DNA of 64,000 bases from an uncultured Chitinophaga sp. (GTDB lineage Bacteria; Bacteroidota; Bacteroidia; Chitinophagales; Chitinophagaceae), in NCBI RefSeq assembly GCF_902168175.1, contig NZ_CABHOU010000072.1, forward strand, positions 248,001 to 312,000. Direction: 5' to 3'. The notes beneath the pieces were generated by a model. The model was not told the DNA's origin. It searched no databases and saw only the letters and a program-made list of their open reading frames with translations. A program made the position numbers and the translations under genes. The stretch's first letter is position 1, and each line of letters begins with the position of its first letter. This document shows, piece by piece, positions 61,107 to 64,000 of this stretch.

Positions 61107-62128
61107 TATGCTGGTACTGCTTCCGACTGCGGCGCTTTACGCTCCCAGCCCTGCGGCAGTTTTTCGTAAATCTCAATGTTTTCGAACTCTTTGCTTTTAC
61201 GGGCACCTACCACCTTAGCCCAATCGGCCATCTTGGCAATACCCTGGGCCAGTGTGATACCTGTACCTTCGCCAAATACGCTGTGCGCGCGTGAGTGGTC
61301 AGAGTATGCGTGCATAACTTCGTTACGTGCAGCCAGGTATTTAATATTAGGTTCCACACCGAAGCATGCACCTACAACTTTCGCCAGTTCGTTAACAGTA
61401 TAAGGTTTATCGGCGCCGATGTTGAACACCTGGTTGTAAGAAGCCGGTGTGTCAACAGATTTAGCGATCGGGATCGCTACGTCATCGATATAGCTGAAGG
61501 CGCGTGTTTGCTCGCCATCACCAAAGATGGTCAGCTGCTGGCCCTGCATGATCTGGTTCATGAAAATGCCGATTACGTTGCGGTACTTGTCGCCAATGTT
61601 CTGGTTTTCACCATAAACGTTGTGGGGACGGAATACAACATAGTTCAAACCGAACATTTCGTGAGCAGCTTTCAGGTCCATTTCCACCGCATACTTAGAT
61701 ACACCGTACGGATCTTCGGGCTGAGGCACCATATCCTCGCGCATTGGCAACTGGCCTGCGCCGTATACCGCGATAGAGGAAGTGAATACGAAGCATTTTA
61801 CTTTATGCTTAATAGACTCGTTGATCAGGTTAATGCTGCCAATGAGGTTATTGTTATAGTTAAACCTGCGGATGAAGTGCGAAAGTCCTTCTGCAGCATA
61901 AGCTGCCAGGTGATATACGTAAGAGAATTTGTATTCTGCGAACAGGCTTGTAACCAGTTGATCGTCCACTACAGAACCTTGTACGAAGATCGCTCCTTCG
62001 GGAATATGGTCTTCAAAACCACCGCTCAGGTCGTCCAGTACTACTACTTTGTGACCCATAGCCAAACAATGTTTTACCACGTGAGATCCGATAAACCCGG
62101 CGCCTCCGGTAACTAATGATGTTATCAT
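61106..62128 (-). CDS. NAD-dependent sugar-nucleotide epimerase/dehydratase
   Basis: 340 residues of extended short-chain dehydrogenase type. The Rossmann loop is GGAGFIGSH (8-16), the catalytic pair is Tyr141 and Lys145 (YGVSKYAVE), and the middle contains HNVYGENQNIGDKYRN, resembling UDP-glucose 4-epimerase and WbpP-like enzymes. It makes an activated sugar for the surrounding transferases; the exact reaction cannot be fixed from sequence. Confidence 0.9.
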   Translation of the reverse strand: MITSLVTGGAGFIGSHVVKHCLAMGHKVVVLDDLSGGFEDHIPEGAIFVQGSVVDDQLVTSLFAEYKFSYVYHLAAYAAEGLSHFIRRFNYNNNLIGSINLINESIKHKVKCFVFTSSIAVYGAGQLPMREDMVPQPEDPYGVSKYAVEMDLKAAHEMFGLNYVVFRPHNVYGENQNIGDKYRNVIGIFMNQIMQGQQLTIFGDGEQTRAFSYIDDVAIPIAKSVDTPASYNQVFNIGADKPYTVNELAKVVGACFGVEPNIKYLAARNEVMHAYSDHSRAHSVFGEGTGITLAQGIAKMADWAKVVGARKSKEFENIEIYEKLPQGWERKAPQSEAVPA

Positions 62129-62141
62129 ATCAATTCAATTT

Positions 62142-63053
62142 TTACGATACTGTTGAATAACTTGAGTTTGTTACATTCCAGAAAGTGCCTCTCAGGAATG
62201 ATTTCAAATGTTTAAACTGTCCTCTGATGGTGTACTTCAGCACAGATTTCGGGAATGTAAACACCGAAAAGAACAGTGTGAAGGATGCTAACTGCAACAG
62301 GTTTGTGTTCCTGCGCATGTAAAGTATCCTGTTGCGGGTATGGTAGTATGCCTTAATAGCGCTTTCCTTACCCATGGTGATAGACTCCTTATGATAAATA
62401 AGCCCATCAGCCACATATAATATCTTATAGCCGGCGCGGATAATCCTGGCCGACCAATCTGATTCTTCGTAATATATAAAGAACTTGTCAGCAAACATAC
62501 CAACTTTTTCCAATACTTCGCGTTTTACCAGCATAGCGGCTCCATGAGCGCAGTTGGTGGGACCAGAAATATTATATTGTCCTTTATCTTCCTCGTTGCT
62601 ACCCACGGCAGACTGGCGGCCGGTGAACAGGTTCATTGGGTTGAATCCTGCATACTGGATAACATTAGGATGGGAGAAGTAGCGGATTTTAGGGCAGGTT
62701 ACGCCGATAGTCGGGTCATTTTCAAATGGTTCCAACAGGCGCTCCAGCAAATCCGGCGTTACTTCGGTGTCGTTATTTACAATAAGAACGAAGTCTCCTT
62801 TGGCATGGTGCATACCAAAATTATTGCCCCCGGTAAAGCCGAGGTTCTCTTTACTAAGCAGGATTTTTACATTGGGATAGTTTCCTGCTTCGATCTGGGC
62901 CGTGGGATCTTCTTTTGATGCATTGTCTACAACGATGGTCTCAAAATTCCTGTAGGTCAGCTTTTTAGTTGATTCCAGGAATTCACAGGTGATACCGGTT
63001 TGGTTATAGTTCAATGTGATCAGCGACACCAGCGGTTCTGAACGTAGTTTCAT
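62142..63053 (-). CDS. Glycosyltransferase family 2
   Basis: 303 residues with the rhamnosyltransferase-like GT2 pattern (SLITLNYNQTGITCEFLEST, ENLGFTGGNNFGMHHA, LIVNNDTEVTP as the metal-binding DxD region). Only a short hydrophobic segment near the C-terminus is present, so it is cytoplasmic or peripheral. It lies 13 bp before the epimerase gene in the same unit. Confidence 0.9.
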   Translation of the reverse strand: MKLRSEPLVSLITLNYNQTGITCEFLESTKKLTYRNFETIVVDNASKEDPTAQIEAGNYPNVKILLSKENLGFTGGNNFGMHHAKGDFVLIVNNDTEVTPDLLERLLEPFENDPTIGVTCPKIRYFSHPNVIQYAGFNPMNLFTGRQSAVGSNEEDKGQYNISGPTNCAHGAAMLVKREVLEKVGMFADKFFIYYEESDWSARIIRAGYKILYVADGLIYHKESITMGKESAIKAYYHTRNRILYMRRNTNLLQLASFTLFFSVFTFPKSVLKYTIRGQFKHLKSFLRGTFWNVTNSSYSTVS

Positions 63054-63110
63054 GATTATATTATACTTGTATTCGGTGTATTGGGTAAAAAATTCAGCCG
63101 GGTTCAGGGC

Positions 63111-64000
63111 TTATACGTTGTCTTTCTGCATAAGGGCTTTAGGCGTTTGGGCCATAATCCACATATCGTACATGAAAGAGTATTTTTCAGCATAGTCTAT
63201 ATCCAAACCTATACGCTCATTCACACTCATCTCCTTCTGTCCTCTTTTTTTGATCTGCCACAAACCGGTAAGGCCTGCGGGTGCATTAAAACGGCCTGCG
63301 TATTGGTCGGTAGTAAGGGTAGCAGCTTCGTACAAAGGTAAAGGACGGTTGCCTACCAGCGACATATCCCCTTTCAGCACATTCAGCAACTGTGGCAATT
63401 CGTCCAGGCTGGTGTTGCGTAAAAAGCCTCCCAGTTTGGTAACACGCGGATCGTTGCTCAGTTTAAAGAACACCGGGCCCGCAGCTTTGTTCTCTTCCGC
63501 TACATCATACTGATTAAGATGGCTCAGTTCTTTTACCTTTTTATCAGCATCCGCGCACATGGTACGGAACTTATAGAACTTAAATACCTTGTAGCGACTG
63601 CCGGCCCTTTGTGAAATATAAAAGATGGGGCCTTTTGATTCTAATTTGATGGCAACGGCTATGACAGCAAGAACCGGGCTGAGCGCAAGAAGCGCACTAC
63701 CGGCGGCAGTGATGTCTACAAGGCGCTTTAATAGATAGTTAATGTCTTTACCCTCGTACCATTTTGGATTACTGCCCATGGCCTCTTCCTGTTTATTACT
63801 CATTTGCCTGAACTTACGGGCAAACTGCAATTTAAGGCTAAAGTCAGCAGCACTGGTTTCCGGTGTAACAACATCGTCGATACCACCGATACGGGCATAT
63901 TTTTGTTTCTCCTCCACAGATAATGAGTCAGTGTACAGGAAAAACGGGATTTTACGGAAGTGTTTGTTCTGCTGCAAAAATTGCAACAACTGCTGCAGCT
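63111..64000 (-). CDS. Sugar transferase (undecaprenyl-phosphate type) with receiver-like N-terminal segment, 5' end outside window
   Basis: The frame runs off the right edge; a Leu-coded TTG near 63989 is not a real start. The C-terminal 210 residues are a bacterial sugar transferase: a membrane helix (ITAAGSALLALSPVLAVIAV), SKGPIFYISQRAG, YKFRTM and DELPQLLNVLKGDMSLVG. It moves a sugar-1-phosphate to undecaprenyl phosphate, the first step of exopolysaccharide assembly. The visible N-terminal part (LQFLQQNKHFRKIPFFLYTD, IGGIDDVVTPETSAADFSLK in part) looks like a receiver (REC) fold rather than the usual set of membrane spans. It is first in the polysaccharide unit seen here. Confidence 0.85.
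   Translation of the reverse strand, partial: LQQLLQFLQQNKHFRKIPFFLYTDSLSVEEKQKYARIGGIDDVVTPETSAADFSLKLQFARKFRQMSNKQEEAMGSNPKWYEGKDINYLLKRLVDITAAGSALLALSPVLAVIAVAIKLESKGPIFYISQRAGSRYKVFKFYKFRTMCADADKKVKELSHLNQYDVAEENKAAGPVFFKLSNDPRVTKLGGFLRNTSLDELPQLLNVLKGDMSLVGNRPLPLYEAATLTTDQYAGRFNAPAGLTGLWQIKKRGQKEMSVNERIGLDIDYAEKYSFMYDMWIMAQTPKALMQKDNV

Noticed and set aside
61295-62116. 273-codon plus-strand frame opposite the epimerase
   Set aside because: Antisense shadow of a gene with complete catalytic motifs.

Overview
The window looks like a chromosomal segment of a Bacteroidota bacterium, most likely a member of the Chitinophagaceae close to Chitinophaga. The evidence is a cell-surface giant ending in a gliding-motility-associated (CHU_C-type) sorting domain, two TonB-dependent receptors with an N-terminal carboxypeptidase-regulatory-like domain, a DUF5686 protein, a TlpA-like thioredoxin with a DUF4369-like N-terminus, a LytS/LytTR pair, and several promoters that fit the Bacteroidota consensus (TTTG, about 19 nt, TAnnTTTG). 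Shine-Dalgarno sequences are mostly absent, as expected for this phylum. I saw no rRNA, tRNA, CRISPR array or prophage.

Layout. 1-8.5 kb: the 3' part of one enormous secreted repeat protein with 28 complete 84-residue HYR-like units visible, then Ig/PKD-like domains and a type IX secretion sorting domain. 8.6-12.9 kb: a RAYT-type (IS200-like Y1) transposase, serA, a beta-lactamase-fold lipoprotein and a cation-diffusion transporter. 13.0-16.5 kb: a HEAT-repeat protein converging on thrS-infC, which lacks the usual rpmI-rplT partners. 16.6-19.6 kb: a TonB receptor and a DUF3347 lipoprotein. 19.6-20.5 kb: a gene-free island bounded by a perfect 22-bp inverted repeat and holding a tandem duplication and a long hairpin. 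20.5-24.6 kb: an ABC-F ATPase followed by an OmpR-type regulator and its kinase. 24.6-33 kb: accessory small genes, including an FkbM methyltransferase, a stand-alone adaptor-tail lipoprotein, a three-gene operon of unknown function with a ZU5-like lipoprotein, two DUF3592-like membrane proteins, a TlpA-like protein and a secreted coiled-coil protein. 33-34.8 kb: the LytS/LytTR pair.

35.1-41.3 kb: a complete RND efflux operon (adaptor, pump, outer-membrane channel). 41.5-46.1 kb: the tRNA hydroxylation rhodanese TrhO, an unreported-looking 48-residue membrane protein, a decayed coding remnant, a DUF5686 receptor-like protein and a small membrane protein. 46.2-49 kb: methionine and sulfur genes, with OsmC-metZ on one strand and metX divergent. 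49.1-58.6 kb: a TonB receptor, ychF, a gate-domain transporter and a YeiH-type exporter, a thiamine-binding protein, a GNAT/nitrilase fusion and a Cys-cluster orphan. 58.7-64 kb: the distal part of an exopolysaccharide operon read leftwards (receiver-like/sugar transferase, GT2, epimerase, GT4, membrane GT2), which runs off the right edge.

The parts that ordinary annotation explains least are the non-coding island at 19.6-20.5 kb (a candidate REP or non-autonomous element possibly served by the RAYT gene), the higher-order structure of the giant repeat array, the truncated adaptor lipoprotein, the three-gene ZU5 operon and the receiver-like/sugar-transferase fusion. No clear defence, toxin or biosynthetic system was seen.
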